From NCBI RefSeq assembly GCF_014699005.1, contig NZ_JACWZY010000002.1, positions 372,001-436,000 of the forward strand: 64,000 nt of DNA, given 5' to 3'. This stretch comes from Spirosoma profusum. GTDB taxonomy: Bacteria > Bacteroidota > Bacteroidia > Cytophagales > Spirosomataceae. The notes beneath the pieces are model-generated. The model was not told the origin of the DNA. It saw only the letters and a program-made list of their open reading frames with translations, and searched no databases. This document shows, piece by piece, positions 28,354-37,833 of the stretch (within the stretch, counting starts at the first letter, position 1; every line of letters begins with the position of its first letter). Both the position numbers and the translations under genes were made by a program.

Positions 28354-29076
28354 ATGAACATCATTGAAACACGCACTATTGCCAAGCGCTACGTTATGGG
28401 AACCGAAGTGGTCGATGCATTAAAATCCATCACTATCGATATTCAGAAAGGCGAATACGTAGCGTTTATGGGACCTTCGGGGTCGGGCAAATCTACGCTG
28501 ATGAATATTGTGGGCTGCCTGGACTCACCGACTTCAGGGCAATACGTTCTGAATAATCAGGACGTGAGCCGCATGGGCGAAAACGAACTGGCGGAGGTAC
28601 GTAATAAAGAAATCGGTTTTGTATTCCAGACGTTCAACCTGCTGCCTCGTCAAACCTCGCTCGAGAACGTAGCGTTACCGCTAATTTATGCGGGTTATAA
28701 TAAAGCCGACCGTACCGAAAAAGCCATGATGGCACTTCGAAATGTTGGTCTGGAAAACCGGGCCGGTCACCGTCCGAACGAACTGTCCGGGGGGCAACGG
28801 CAACGGGTGGCGGTAGCACGCGCCCTGGTCAACGATCCAAGTATCCTGCTTGCCGATGAACCAACCGGGAACCTTGATTCCAAAACATCGTACGAAATCA
28901 TGGATCTGTTCGACCAGATTCATAGCAAAGGCAATACGGTGATTATGGTGACGCACGAAGAAGACATTGCCGAATACGCTCACCGCATCATCCGCCTGCG
29001 CGATGGTCTGATTGAAAGTGACCGGGTTAATAATAACATTCGTAAAGCTCAAACCTTGATACAGGCGCTGGAGTAA
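28354..29076 (+). CDS. ABC transporter ATP-binding protein, MacB/LolD type
   Basis: All ABC motifs are intact in 240 residues: Walker [10 protein letters not shown] (40-48), Q-loop [19 protein letters not shown], signature [15 protein letters not shown] near 145-159, Walker [13 protein letters not shown] and H-loop MVTHEED. The [20 protein letters not shown] segment is typical of the MacB/LolD/FtsE-like group that works with FtsX-type permeases in lipoprotein transport, export or cell-wall control. No permease gene is adjacent, so the partner is encoded elsewhere or is the unusual 24756 membrane protein (inference). Confidence 0.92.
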   Translation: MNIIETRTIAKRYVMGTEVVDALKSITIDIQKGEYVAFMGPSGSGKSTLMNIVGCLDSPTSGQYVLNNQDVSRMGENELAEVRNKEIGFVFQTFNLLPRQTSLENVALPLIYAGYNKADRTEKAMMALRNVGLENRAGHRPNELSGGQRQRVAVARALVNDPSILLADEPTGNLDSKTSYEIMDLFDQIHSKGNTVIMVTHEEDIAEYAHRIIRLRDGLIESDRVNNNIRKAQTLIQALE

Positions 29077-29138
29077 TTTGGGAATGAGATTTTCAGAGCG
29101 TTATATTTAGACCAGATTCACATAATCTGATCTAATCT

Positions 29139-29621
29139 ATGCTCCGTAAAATCTTGCTTGGCCTTTTAGCTGTTTTTGTTGTCATTCAATTCTTTCGCCC
29201 CGAAAAGAATCAGTCAACAGCCCCATCGCCCAACGATATTGCCACAAAGTATGCCGTGCCAGCCGATGTGCAGACGGTACTAAAACGTTCCTGTTACGAC
29301 TGCCATTCTAACAATACTACGTATCCGTGGTATGACAATATCCAGCCTGTTGCGTGGTGGCTAAGTCATCACATCGACGAAGGAAAAGACGAACTTAATT
29401 TCTCGGAATTCACGACTTATACGCCAAAAAGAGCCCGACATAAGCTCGAAGAAGTTGGCGAAGCTGTCACCGATGGCTGGATGCCGCTGGGTTCTTATCT
29501 CTGGATTCACCATGATGCCAAGCTAAAGCCCGAAGAAGCCAAACTCATTGCCGACTGGGCCAGCAACCTACGTAGTCAAATCCCTGCCCCGGCTGACGAG
29601 GAAGAAGAACATCATCATTGA
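29139..29621 (+). CDS. Haem-binding domain protein (c-type CxxCH)
   Basis: 160 residues with an N-terminal signal anchor (LLGLLAVFVVIQFF) and a single haem-attachment motif in KRSCYDCHSNNTTYPWYDNIQPVAWWLSHHI split across about 50-80; the CYDCH is at about 51-55. The DCHSN...YPWY...P..WW...H pattern identifies the Haem_bd family found widely in Bacteroidota. It acts on the periplasmic side and probably takes part in electron transfer. The C-terminus is acidic and His-rich (DEEEEHHH). The gene is followed by a palindromic repeat. Confidence 0.87.
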   Translation: MLRKILLGLLAVFVVIQFFRPEKNQSTAPSPNDIATKYAVPADVQTVLKRSCYDCHSNNTTYPWYDNIQPVAWWLSHHIDEGKDELNFSEFTTYTPKRARHKLEEVGEAVTDGWMPLGSYLWIHHDAKLKPEEAKLIADWASNLRSQIPAPADEEEEHHH

Positions 29622-29623
29622 GG

Positions 29624-29730
29624 TTTTTTGTCATGCTGACGAAGGAAGCATCTTAAATTTTCCTGATATTCAAATAAGGATACGTTAAGATGCTTCCTTC
29701 GTCAGCATGACAAAATCAGCATGACAAAAA
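29624..29730. repeat. Palindromic intergenic repeat, ATGCT subtype, copy 2, with duplicated end
   Basis: Left arm TTTTTTGTCATGCTGACGAA, right arm complementary and ending GTCAGCATGACAAAA. Arms hold ATGCT-9nt-AGCAT hairpins. Uniquely, the right end TCAGCATGACAAAA is repeated in tandem (29702-29715 and 29716-29729). It lies between convergent genes. Confidence 0.92.
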
Positions 29731-29739
29731 AGCAACGTA

Positions 29740-30918
29740 TCAACCTTTCAAAGTAATCTTCCTACCCGTTTCGGCGGCCTGGTAAATGGCTTGCAGGAGC
29801 GTTACGTCCTTCAACCCCTCTTCGCCTGTTACGTGGTTGGGAAGTGTTTTGCCGTCGAGTAAGTCCTTGCAGATGCCGTCCATGTGTACTGCCTGGTGGT
29901 TCACATGGGGCAGCTCGATGGGGCCTTTGCTGGTCATTCCTTTTAAAGGGCCATAGCCAAACGCGGGCGATAATTCAAACCAGCCTTTCTCGCAGGACGC
30001 CCGAAGCCGCTCAATGCCAGCCGTGTAGCTTGTTGTGGAATTAGACACCGCACCGCTCGGGAACTGGAATTGCCAGAACATCGTCTCTTCCACTTCCGTA
30101 AATTTCTGCGGCTCAGTTTTGGGCGAAAATTGCGCCGTTACTGAAATCGGTTCTTCACCCGTTACGTAGCGCGAGCCCTGCACGGCGTAAATGCCAACGT
30201 CCATTAGCGGGCCACCACCAGCCATTGCTTTTTTCATCCGCCACTGCTTCGGATCGCCGACGCGGAAGCCGTCGCTGCTTTCGATGAATTTGACCGGGCC
30301 AAACACTTTTTCCTGCCCGAGACGTATCACTTCTTTTGTAAATGGTTCGTAATGAAGTCGATAACCAACGGCTAGTTGTTTATTCGCTTTTTTGCAGGCG
30401 TCGATCATATTCTGGCACGCTTTCGGAAAAATCGCCATCGGCTTTTCACAGATGACGTGCTTCCCGGCCTGAGCCGCCCGTATGACGAACTCCTCGTGCA
30501 TGGAGTTAGGCAGCACTACGTAGACAACGTCAATATCTTTATTGTCGGCAATCCGGTCGAAGGTTTTGTAATCGTACACATTCTCTTTTGGAATGTTGTA
30601 TTTCTTCATCCATTCGTCGGCTTTGGCAGGCGTACCGGTCACGATACCAGCCAGTCGACAATATTGTGTTTCTTGCAGAGCTGGTGCCAATCGGCCGCTG
30701 CTGTAGTAGCCCAATCCAACTAAAGCAATCCCCAGCTTGCGGCCGGGCTGACCTAATTCTGTACCGTACGGATTGGTGACTAACGAATGCACGCGATTGT
30801 ACTCGCGCTGATACGTTAGATTATCGGCATAACTCAGAAGCGGCAGGGAGAGCGCTGATGCACTTGCTCCCAGATGGCGTAGAAAATCTCGTCGTGTATT
30901 CGCTGATTTATTGTGCAT
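29740..30918 (-). CDS. Gfo/Idh/MocA-family oxidoreductase with Tat signal
   Basis: From the ATG at 30918 the protein has 392 residues. It begins with a twin-arginine-like signal (NTRRDFLRHLGASASALSLP). The NAD(P)-binding Rossmann domain has LGIALVGLGYYSSGRL near 62, and the EKP motif is present in HVICEKPMAIFPKAC, as is YRLHYEPFTKEVIRLG. The family oxidises or reduces sugars and derivatives; a Tat-exported member resembles glucose-fructose oxidoreductase and GH109-like enzymes with tightly bound cofactor. The substrate is unknown. An upstream in-frame extension to 30987 is rejected because it destroys the signal. Confidence 0.9.
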   Translation of the reverse strand: MHNKSANTRRDFLRHLGASASALSLPLLSYADNLTYQREYNRVHSLVTNPYGTELGQPGRKLGIALVGLGYYSSGRLAPALQETQYCRLAGIVTGTPAKADEWMKKYNIPKENVYDYKTFDRIADNKDIDVVYVVLPNSMHEEFVIRAAQAGKHVICEKPMAIFPKACQNMIDACKKANKQLAVGYRLHYEPFTKEVIRLGQEKVFGPVKFIESSDGFRVGDPKQWRMKKAMAGGGPLMDVGIYAVQGSRYVTGEEPISVTAQFSPKTEPQKFTEVEETMFWQFQFPSGAVSNSTTSYTAGIERLRASCEKGWFELSPAFGYGPLKGMTSKGPIELPHVNHQAVHMDGICKDLLDGKTLPNHVTGEEGLKDVTLLQAIYQAAETGRKITLKG

Positions 30919-31065
30919 ACGTAGTTTGGCTGCTAAATGATGATAGGCTGGAAAACAAAAAAGTATCATAACTGATTTTTCTACCAACTTTCGTTAGTAC
31001 AGAAAGCGGGGTAGTAGCTGTTGAGAACATTTGGCTAACTTGCCCTAAAAAAACACTGGTCATTA

Positions 31066-33225
31066 ATGATACAACCTGTGCTTCGCCTGGCCGCACTGTC
31101 GGCTACGCTATTTGTTACTCAACAGAATCTGGTGCTGGCTCAATCGATACCTGCCAACACAGCCTCGATACGTACTGATTCCTCTCAGGGTGGCCCGCTC
31201 GATTTGGGCAAGATGTGGACATTTGATAATCCACCCAAAGAGTTTTTCAGTAAAACGTATGGATTCACCCCGGACGAAAAATGGTTCGAGGAAGCTCGAT
31301 TGGCGTCGCTACGTTTCGCTGATTATTGCTCGGCTTCGTTCGTGTCGGCGAATGGCCTTGTCATGACCAACCACCACTGCGCCCGCGAGTCGGGAACGGG
31401 TGTTACGCGGAAAGGCGAAGACCTGAACGCGACCGGTTTCTTTGCCAAAACAGCCGCCGAAGAACGGAAAGTTGAAGGTTTGTTCGTAGACCAGCTGGTG
31501 AAAATCGAAGACATCACGAAGCGGGTGCAGGATGCCATGAATAGCGCTACGTCGGAGCAGGCAAAGTTGCAGGCGCGTGAAGAAGCATTTTCGGCAATCA
31601 AGCAGGAATACGGCCAGAAGGATGGCTGGAAAGGGCTGGAGTTGCAGACGATTGTGTTTTACAACGGCGGCCGTTATTCCATTTATGGCTTTAAACGCTA
31701 TAACGACGTGCGTCTGGTGTTTATGCCCGAATTGCAACTTGGCTTTTTCGGGGGCGATTACGACAACTTTACGTATCCACGTTACGCGCTGGATTGTTCG
31801 TTCTTTCGGGTTTACGACAACGGCAAGCCACTGCAAACGACGCACTTCTTCAAATTCAATCCGAATGGTATTCGTGATGGCGAGCCAATTTTTGTAATTG
31901 GTAATCCGGGCCATACCGAACGGCTCAAAACCGTTGCCGAACTGGAAATGGACCGCGATATGCAGACACCTGCTACCATTCAGCTTTTACAAAATCGGTC
32001 GGCGGCTTTGAAAATCTATAATGCAACGGCCAAAAGTGACAGCGTTCTCAACGAAATTTTTAGCTATGATAACAGCCTGAAAGCCTACGGCGGACAACTG
32101 GCTGGTTTGAAGGATGCGAGTTTGCTGGCACGTAAAGGCGTTTTCGAAAACCAGTTTAAAGCCGCAGCCAAAACCAAAAATCTCCCAGCCGATCAGCTTA
32201 AAACCTGGGATGATATTGCCGCCAACACTGCGCAAATGCGTAAGCTGTTCAATGATGCCAACTACCTCGGTCCCAGCGAACGTACCATGGGCGAGTTGAT
32301 GACCTTTGCGAACGTAGTGTCTCAATACAGCGAGTTGCTCGCTTCCCGGCCACAGGACGCCGAACGGGCACGTGGCCTGATGATATCTCCGCCTGTGAAA
32401 AGTCTGGCGCTGGACGAGGCTTATCTGGCGGCTCACCTAGCCGAAGCACAACAGGCACTCGGAAACGACGACCCTTACGTAAAAACGGCTCTGACTGGTC
32501 CTGATGGCAAGATGCGTACGGCGAAAGAAGCGGCCGCCTATCTGGTTAAGAATACCAAACTGCAAGACCCTGCTTTTGTGAGCGAACTGGCTACGCGCCC
32601 CTATGCCGCCAGTGTCTCCGACGACCCAATGCTGGTGCTGGCGCGTATCGGTTTTTCGCGTTATCGAAATGCCGCGTTACAAATGCGCGATCTGGGTCAG
32701 AAGCAGGAAGTGCTACGTGGTCAGTTGGGCCGGATGCTGTATGATGTGTATGGAACCGCCGTTCCGCCCGACGCTACGTTCTCGCTACGTATCAACGATG
32801 GCGTTGTGAAATCGTACGATTACAACGGCACGAAAGCCCCCATTCTCACTACGTTTGCTGGGTTGTATGACCGGAATTATTCGTTTGCTAACAAAGCTCC
32901 GTGGGATTTGCCGGCTCGCTGGAAAAACCCACCAGCCGAATTGCTGAAACAGCCGATGTGTTTTATTTCGACAAACGACATTATTGGTGGTAACTCGGGA
33001 AGTCCGATGATTAACAAAAACCGGGAAGCGGTTGGACTGGCTTTCGATGGCAATATGGAAAGCCTGCCGGGCGAGTTTATTTTCGTGCCCGACGCCAACC
33101 GGACCATTTCCGTACATACGGGCGGCATCGTGGCTGCGCTACGTTACATCTACAAAGCCGACCGGCTGGCTACCGAACTCGTTGGCGCTCCGGCTACTGC
33201 AAAACCGGCCCCGACAAAAAAATGA
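31066..33225 (+). CDS. S46-family dipeptidyl peptidase (DPP7/DPP11 type)
   Basis: 719 residues, the usual S46 length. A signal peptide (LAALSATLFVTQQNLVLA) precedes a chymotrypsin-like double barrel interrupted by a helical domain. The catalytic histidine is in SANGLVMTNHHCARES (H103/H104) and the serine in IGGNSGSPMIN (S644), followed by GLAFDGNMES, all family hallmarks. It removes dipeptides from N-termini in the periplasm. The P1 preference (hydrophobic in DPP7, acidic in DPP11) cannot be assigned from what I can align by eye. The segment after the serine (HTGGIVAALRYIYKAD) departs from the usual DVRYVLF block. Confidence 0.93.
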   Translation: MIQPVLRLAALSATLFVTQQNLVLAQSIPANTASIRTDSSQGGPLDLGKMWTFDNPPKEFFSKTYGFTPDEKWFEEARLASLRFADYCSASFVSANGLVMTNHHCARESGTGVTRKGEDLNATGFFAKTAAEERKVEGLFVDQLVKIEDITKRVQDAMNSATSEQAKLQAREEAFSAIKQEYGQKDGWKGLELQTIVFYNGGRYSIYGFKRYNDVRLVFMPELQLGFFGGDYDNFTYPRYALDCSFFRVYDNGKPLQTTHFFKFNPNGIRDGEPIFVIGNPGHTERLKTVAELEMDRDMQTPATIQLLQNRSAALKIYNATAKSDSVLNEIFSYDNSLKAYGGQLAGLKDASLLARKGVFENQFKAAAKTKNLPADQLKTWDDIAANTAQMRKLFNDANYLGPSERTMGELMTFANVVSQYSELLASRPQDAERARGLMISPPVKSLALDEAYLAAHLAEAQQALGNDDPYVKTALTGPDGKMRTAKEAAAYLVKNTKLQDPAFVSELATRPYAASVSDDPMLVLARIGFSRYRNAALQMRDLGQKQEVLRGQLGRMLYDVYGTAVPPDATFSLRINDGVVKSYDYNGTKAPILTTFAGLYDRNYSFANKAPWDLPARWKNPPAELLKQPMCFISTNDIIGGNSGSPMINKNREAVGLAFDGNMESLPGEFIFVPDANRTISVHTGGIVAALRYIYKADRLATELVGAPATAKPAPTKK

Positions 33226-33228
33226 GCG

Positions 33229-33320
33229 TTTTTGTCATGCTGATGCACGAAGCATCTTAACGTTTCCTAACATTCAAATAAGGAAACGTTAAGATGCTTC
33301 GTGCCTCAGCATGACAAAAA
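33229..33320. repeat. Palindromic intergenic repeat, ATGCT subtype, copy 3
   Basis: An almost perfect palindrome of 92 bp including the middle (TTAACGTTTCCT with AGGAAACGTTAA). The loop of the arm hairpins differs from the other copies: GATGCACGA on the left and its near-complement (GAGGCACGA) on the right, but still 9 nt between ATGCT and AGCAT. Confidence 0.92.
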
Positions 33321-33346
33321 ATCCATCCTTAGTCATCACTTTTATG

Positions 33347-33388
33347 CAAACTCCTCGAAAGTCAGTACTTTCGGGGAGTTTGTGTTTT
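33347..33388 (+). terminator. Terminator upstream of dinB-like gene
   Basis: CAAACTCCTCGAAAGT (33347-33362) pairs with ACTTTCGGGGAGTTTG (33367-33382) with one mismatch, followed by TGTTTTG. It follows the S46 gene and its palindromic repeat, 17 bp before the next ATG. Confidence 0.75.
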
Positions 33389-33404
33389 GAATTACTAACC
33401 TGAA

Positions 33405-33938
33405 ATGAAAAAGTCTGACATTCCGGTTCTGCCGAAGTTTTTCGACCGGTACATTAACATCGCCGATAATACGTTTATTCTGGATGCGCTGGAGCAAGGC
33501 GCTACGTTTGAGAAGCTGATTCCTGCCAGAACTCTGGAAGATCTGGGTGAACTCCGCTACGCTCCCGGCAAGTGGACGGTGAAAGATATTGTCCAACACA
33601 TCATTGATAACGAACGTATTATGACGTACCGGGCGATGCGTTTTTCACGTAATGACCAAACGCCGTTGCCTGGTTACGACGAAGAATTGTTTGGTCAGTT
33701 TGCCAACGCCAACCATCGTACGATAGCCGACCTTTACGATGAATACGCTTCACTACGTCAGGCGAGTATTGCTCTTTACAAAAGTTTTGATGATGAGATG
33801 CTGCTACGTAGTGGCGTCTGTTTCAATCAAACCATTACGGTGCTGGCGCTGGGTTTTGTGCTCGTGGGCCACGCTACGCACCATATCAACATTATCAAAG
33901 AGCGCTATCTTCCTCTTCTTTCAACAAACAATGCTTAA
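33405..33938 (+). CDS. DinB-family four-helix-bundle protein
   Basis: 177 residues with the DinB/YfiT pattern: GKWTVKDIVQHIIDNERI near 57-74 (first metal-ligand His at IVQHI), helix LRQASIALYKSF, and GHATHHINIIKERYLP near 156-171 with the HxxHH pair. Three histidines would bind a divalent metal. Members include thiol-dependent transferases such as bacillithiol S-transferases; the exact reaction here is unknown. Its stop overlaps the next ATG by 8 bp (ATGCTTAA), so it is coupled to the peptidase. Confidence 0.88.
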   Translation: MKKSDIPVLPKFFDRYINIADNTFILDALEQGATFEKLIPARTLEDLGELRYAPGKWTVKDIVQHIIDNERIMTYRAMRFSRNDQTPLPGYDEELFGQFANANHRTIADLYDEYASLRQASIALYKSFDDEMLLRSGVCFNQTITVLALGFVLVGHATHHINIIKERYLPLLSTNNA

Positions 33939-36138
33939 ACGAACACTTCTGCTAATCGCCATTACGGCGCAAACCGTTTGTGCGCAGACAAAATCGAAAG
34001 TTACCGTTACCGACCTGACACGTATTAAACAGGTAGGCGGAATCGAAATTTCGCCGGATGGTCAACGGGCGGTGTATATCCTCACGACGATTGAGGCCAA
34101 CCCCGACCAGAAGGAGGAATACGACTACAAAACGCACATTTACCTGACCGATCTCAAGCCCGGTGATACAAAAGCCTTGACACGCGGTCCGGAGTCGGCA
34201 CGTCAGGCAACCTGGTCGCCGGATGGGAAACGTATTGCGTTTGTACGTACCATAAAGGCTAAAAGCCAGATTTTCGTTATGCCGCTGGATGGGGGCGAAG
34301 CGTGGCAACTGACGAATAGTACGTACGGAGCAACGACTCCACTCTGGTCGCCGGATGGGAAACGTATCGCCTTTACGTCGGGTGTCGGTATGGCTCAGAT
34401 GCTGACGGATTCACTGCTGAATCCGTCCAAAAATGGGCCTTCCTGGTCGCTGGAGAAGCCGGGTTTCGTGAACAACAACTTTGTGAAAGTCGATAAAAAA
34501 GTGAAGCCTAATCCTGATGGCTCACTGGCCGAAATCCGGGCGTATCTGAACAAAGACGTTGAAGATAAAAAAGCAAAAGTCATCAATCGACTCAATTTTC
34601 AGGGTGAGTTCACCACCGAACCCGACATTACGTTCTCTCACCTTTACGTTATCGACGTAGCAGAAAACGCCACCCCCAAACCGCTGACCCGTGGATTTGC
34701 TTCCTACCAGGCCGCCAACTGGCTTCCGAACGGGCAGGGTTTGCTGGCCGTTACCGACCGCGATTCGCTTAAACACCCAGATCGTGAGCAGGATAACGCC
34801 ATCGTATTTGTTTCATCCGACGCATCGGGCAAACAGAACGTAGTGCTTGGCGAGTCCGGAAAAAGCTATGGCGCACCAGAGATTTCGCCGGATGGGAAAC
34901 AACTAGCATTTCTGGTCAGTCCATCCGAAGGGGTGAACTTTCCGTCAATTGGATTAGCTACTTTAAACGGTACGTCGGCGTCTAATCCCCAACTCGTTAC
35001 GTTCGACCGGGCCGCCGGAAATCTGGTCTGGACTGCTACGTCGACAGCGGCAAAAGGGAAAAAGACAACGACTGAATACGCCATCTATTTCACAGCCAAT
35101 TCCAACGGTGGTGCTCCGCTTTATAAACTCAATCCGGTAACCCGCCAGGTCGCTCAGTTGACTGATTTTGAAAGCGGTGTAACGAATTTCGACATTGTTG
35201 GAAATCGGGTTGTACTGGCCAAAACGGAAGTCACCAATCCTTCGGAATTATACGTAACGGACGGGATTGCAAAAAGCCAGACGAAGGTGAGCAATCATAA
35301 CGATTGGGTAGCACAACGACAACTCAGTTTCCCGGAAAAACACACATTCAAAAATTCAATCGGGCAGGACGTCGAGTACTGGATTGTGCGGCCCGTAAAT
35401 TTTCAGGCGGGTAAAAAATATCCCCTGTTGCTGAATATGCACGGTGGGCCAACGGCAATGTGGGGGCCGGGCGAGCAGTCGATGTGGCACGAGTTTCAGT
35501 ACATGGCCTCGCAAGGTTACGGCATCGTGTACGCAAATCCGCGTGGCTCGGGTGGCTATGGTCTTAATTTTCAGCGTGCCAATATAAAAGACTGGGGAAC
35601 TGGTCCCGCCGAAGATGTATTGACGGCGGCAACGGCAGCCGCTAAAGAAGCCTGGGTCGATACCACTCGGCAAGTAATTACGGGTGGTTCTTATGCGGGT
35701 TATCTCACCGCCTGGATTGTCGCACATGACAATCGATTCAAGGCTGCTTTTGCGCAACGTGGTGTGTATGACCTCACTACGTTTCTGGGAGAAGGCAATG
35801 CCTGGCGGCTGGTTCCTAATTATTTCGCCTATCCGTGGACTCCAGAAGCTAAAGTACTGGATGCCAATTCGCCGTATACGTTCGTGCAAAACATCAAAAC
35901 GCCGTTGCTTATTAAACACGGTGAGAACGACCTACGTACCGGCCCGATCCAGAGCGAAATGATGTATAAAAGCCTGAAAATTCTGGGTAAACAAGTTGAA
36001 TATGTTCGAATGCCGGGCGCGACACATGAGTTAAGCCGGACAGGGAATGTTCGTCAACGTATCGATAGAATCCTGCGGATTTACGAATTCTTCGAACGGT
36101 ATATTGGCCCAGATTCGCAGGTTTTAACCCAGAAATAA
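33931..36138 (+). CDS. S9-family prolyl oligopeptidase-type peptidase
   Basis: I place the start at the ATG at 33931 (735 residues), which gives a signal peptide (MLKRTLLLIAITAQTVCA); a frame open from 33739 overlaps DinB and is spurious. Seven-bladed propeller repeats (WSPDGKRIAFV, WSPDGKRIAFTSG, ISPDGKQLAFLV) precede an alpha/beta-hydrolase domain with MHGGPTAMWG (oxyanion region), GGSYAGYLTAW (Ser 587), KHGENDLRTG (Asp 667) and GATHELSRTG (His 699). It cleaves short peptides in the periplasm, like acylaminoacyl or dipeptidyl peptidases. Nearby S46 and S9 peptidases suggest peptide use as a nutrient. Confidence 0.93.
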   Translation: MLKRTLLLIAITAQTVCAQTKSKVTVTDLTRIKQVGGIEISPDGQRAVYILTTIEANPDQKEEYDYKTHIYLTDLKPGDTKALTRGPESARQATWSPDGKRIAFVRTIKAKSQIFVMPLDGGEAWQLTNSTYGATTPLWSPDGKRIAFTSGVGMAQMLTDSLLNPSKNGPSWSLEKPGFVNNNFVKVDKKVKPNPDGSLAEIRAYLNKDVEDKKAKVINRLNFQGEFTTEPDITFSHLYVIDVAENATPKPLTRGFASYQAANWLPNGQGLLAVTDRDSLKHPDREQDNAIVFVSSDASGKQNVVLGESGKSYGAPEISPDGKQLAFLVSPSEGVNFPSIGLATLNGTSASNPQLVTFDRAAGNLVWTATSTAAKGKKTTTEYAIYFTANSNGGAPLYKLNPVTRQVAQLTDFESGVTNFDIVGNRVVLAKTEVTNPSELYVTDGIAKSQTKVSNHNDWVAQRQLSFPEKHTFKNSIGQDVEYWIVRPVNFQAGKKYPLLLNMHGGPTAMWGPGEQSMWHEFQYMASQGYGIVYANPRGSGGYGLNFQRANIKDWGTGPAEDVLTAATAAAKEAWVDTTRQVITGGSYAGYLTAWIVAHDNRFKAAFAQRGVYDLTTFLGEGNAWRLVPNYFAYPWTPEAKVLDANSPYTFVQNIKTPLLIKHGENDLRTGPIQSEMMYKSLKILGKQVEYVRMPGATHELSRTGNVRQRIDRILRIYEFFERYIGPDSQVLTQK

Positions 36139-36142
36139 CGTA

Positions 36143-37021
36143 GTGGTGTTACGTTATCAGATCATACTGATAGTCATTACGTTGCTTGCTGCTACGTTCA
36201 GCATAAGTAACGTGTCGGCGCAGTCAACCTCGGATTCGCTACGTATCAAAAACGCTTCCTGGCGAACTACCCGGCTGAGTCGGGAGGTGGTTTGGCGGGA
36301 ATCACATTTTGATACCTTGTTCGGCTCGAAGCAGAATATTAATCTGATTGTTCTGAAAAATCGTCGGCGCAAACCCCAGATTGCATTGGCTTCGGCTGGC
36401 GACAGTTTGAAACCTACAAGCTGGTTTGGTGAGAAATTCGGGGCGATGGTAGCCCTGAACGGTACGTTCTTCGATACCAAAAACGGCGGCTCTGTTGACC
36501 TGATAAAAATTGACGGGAAAGTCATAGACACAACGCGCGTAACGGGTAACAAACTGATTGAACACCAGCAGGCCGCCATTGTCATTCACCGGAATCGAGT
36601 ACGTATCAAATTCGGTGGCAATCAGTCCGGCTGGGATCGTCAACTTGGCGAAGACAACGTAATGACTACCGGGCCGTTGCTTCTTCAGGATGGTAAGCCC
36701 CACGTTTTGCAGAAAAATGCGTTCAACGATAACCGGCACCCGCGCACTTGTATCTGCATTGGCCCCCGCAAACAGCTTATCCTCGCAACCGTAGACGGAC
36801 GTAACGCGAACGCACAGGGCATGAATCTGCATGAGCTAACGAACCTGATGCGCTGGCTGGGCTGCCGCCATGCCATCAACTTCGACGGTGGCGGTTCTAC
36901 TACGTTATGGCTGAACTCGGTGGGGCAGGGCAGCAATGGCGTTGTGAATTATCCGTCCGACAGCAAGCAGTGGATTCATACGGGCGAGCGACCGGTGAGT
37001 AACGTATTGCTAATACTTTAA
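36143..37021 (+). CDS. Phosphodiester glycosidase (NAGPA-domain) protein, GTG start
   Basis: 292 residues with a signal peptide (IILIVITLLAATFSISNVSA). The NAGPA domain is shown by MVALNGTFFDTKNGG near 106-120, VMTTGPLLLQDG, RTCICIGPRKQLILATVDG and the C-terminal NFDGGGSTTLWLN. The family includes the mammalian enzyme that uncovers mannose-6-phosphate and bacterial phosphodiester glycosidases. The start is GTG at 36143, 4 bp after the peptidase stop; a second GTG at 36146 is equally possible. A cell-envelope glycan or teichoic-like substrate is a guess. Confidence 0.87.
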   Translation: MVLRYQIILIVITLLAATFSISNVSAQSTSDSLRIKNASWRTTRLSREVVWRESHFDTLFGSKQNINLIVLKNRRRKPQIALASAGDSLKPTSWFGEKFGAMVALNGTFFDTKNGGSVDLIKIDGKVIDTTRVTGNKLIEHQQAAIVIHRNRVRIKFGGNQSGWDRQLGEDNVMTTGPLLLQDGKPHVLQKNAFNDNRHPRTCICIGPRKQLILATVDGRNANAQGMNLHELTNLMRWLGCRHAINFDGGGSTTLWLNSVGQGSNGVVNYPSDSKQWIHTGERPVSNVLLIL

Positions 37022-37088
37022 AGAGTGAATGAGTGAAAGAGCGGCTGCCGGATGGTTTTCACACTTTCACTCATTCACTCTTTAAAAA
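37021..37088 (+). terminator. Hairpin terminator with 19-bp perfect stem
   Basis: AAGAGTGAATGAGTGAAAG (37021-37039) pairs perfectly with CTTTCACTCATTCACTCTT (37064-37082). It overlaps the stop codon of the previous gene; the following run is TAAAAAG, so termination strength is uncertain. Confidence 0.6.
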
Positions 37089-37173
37089 GCTGACCGAATA
37101 CTCAAACGTACTGATACGTAGTAGCCTAATTCCGGTAAGTTTGCCGGACAACAAATCTTTTTCGCTACGTATC

Positions 37174-37827
37174 ATGCGTTACTTTTTTTTCTGCCTACTC
37201 TTTTTTGCTACGTCGGCATTCGCGCAGATTGCCAACGACAACACGCTGACCGCCCAGGTTGATGGGAAAGAATTTATGACGCAACCGCGCCGGATCAAGA
37301 TTGGAAATTTCTGGTGGATTACAGCCAATTCGATTAAACCCGATAAATCGCTACGTATCTGGCTCGGAAGTTTCAACGGACAGGATGCGCTCGAACCTGG
37401 AACATACGTAGTGGTCGATGCCAAAGACCCCTATAAAAAGGAGTACCGGAAGAAGTATGAAGATTTAGGCAAATACAAAGGCATTGCCGCTATCCGGTAC
37501 ATTGAAGAAACACGTGAACCACGGATGGAATACCACGTTGGCGATTCGGGAAATAACGACGAAACCATTGTCGTAACGACGGGCACCGACGGTACGTTGG
37601 AAGCCACTTTCAGCAGCAAACTGGTGGGAACGTACTGGAAAGAAAAGGCATCGGCTACAGTTTTCGGTGGCGTTGGAAGATTAGTGAATAAACTGGAAGA
37701 TAAAGCCATTACAAAGACGACGGGCTATGATTCTGACATCGACCCGGAAGGTAATGGCTACAAAAAACAATCTAAAACCGACGAGGTTGTCGTAACGAAT
37801 GGTAAGGTTAAGTTGAAAATTAAATAA
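37174..37827 (+). CDS. Exported hypothetical protein
   Basis: From the ATG at 37174 the product is 217 residues with a signal peptide (YFFFCLLFFATSAFA). The mature part is strand-rich (NTLTAQVDGKEFMTQPRRIKIG, LEPGTYVVVDA, VVTTGTDGTLEATFSSKLVG), suggesting a beta-sandwich that presents a lysine-rich face. No catalytic motif or family is recognised. The frame is open from 37033, but that stretch covers the terminator hairpin, so the later start is preferred. A palindromic repeat and a terminator follow. Confidence 0.65.
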   Translation: MRYFFFCLLFFATSAFAQIANDNTLTAQVDGKEFMTQPRRIKIGNFWWITANSIKPDKSLRIWLGSFNGQDALEPGTYVVVDAKDPYKKEYRKKYEDLGKYKGIAAIRYIEETREPRMEYHVGDSGNNDETIVVTTGTDGTLEATFSSKLVGTYWKEKASATVFGGVGRLVNKLEDKAITKTTGYDSDIDPEGNGYKKQSKTDEVVVTNGKVKLKIK

Positions 37828-37833
37828 GCAAAC

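Noticed and set aside
33739-33930. N-terminal extension of the S9 peptidase frame
   Set aside because: It overlaps the DinB gene in another frame and destroys the signal peptide; the ATG at 33931 fits better.
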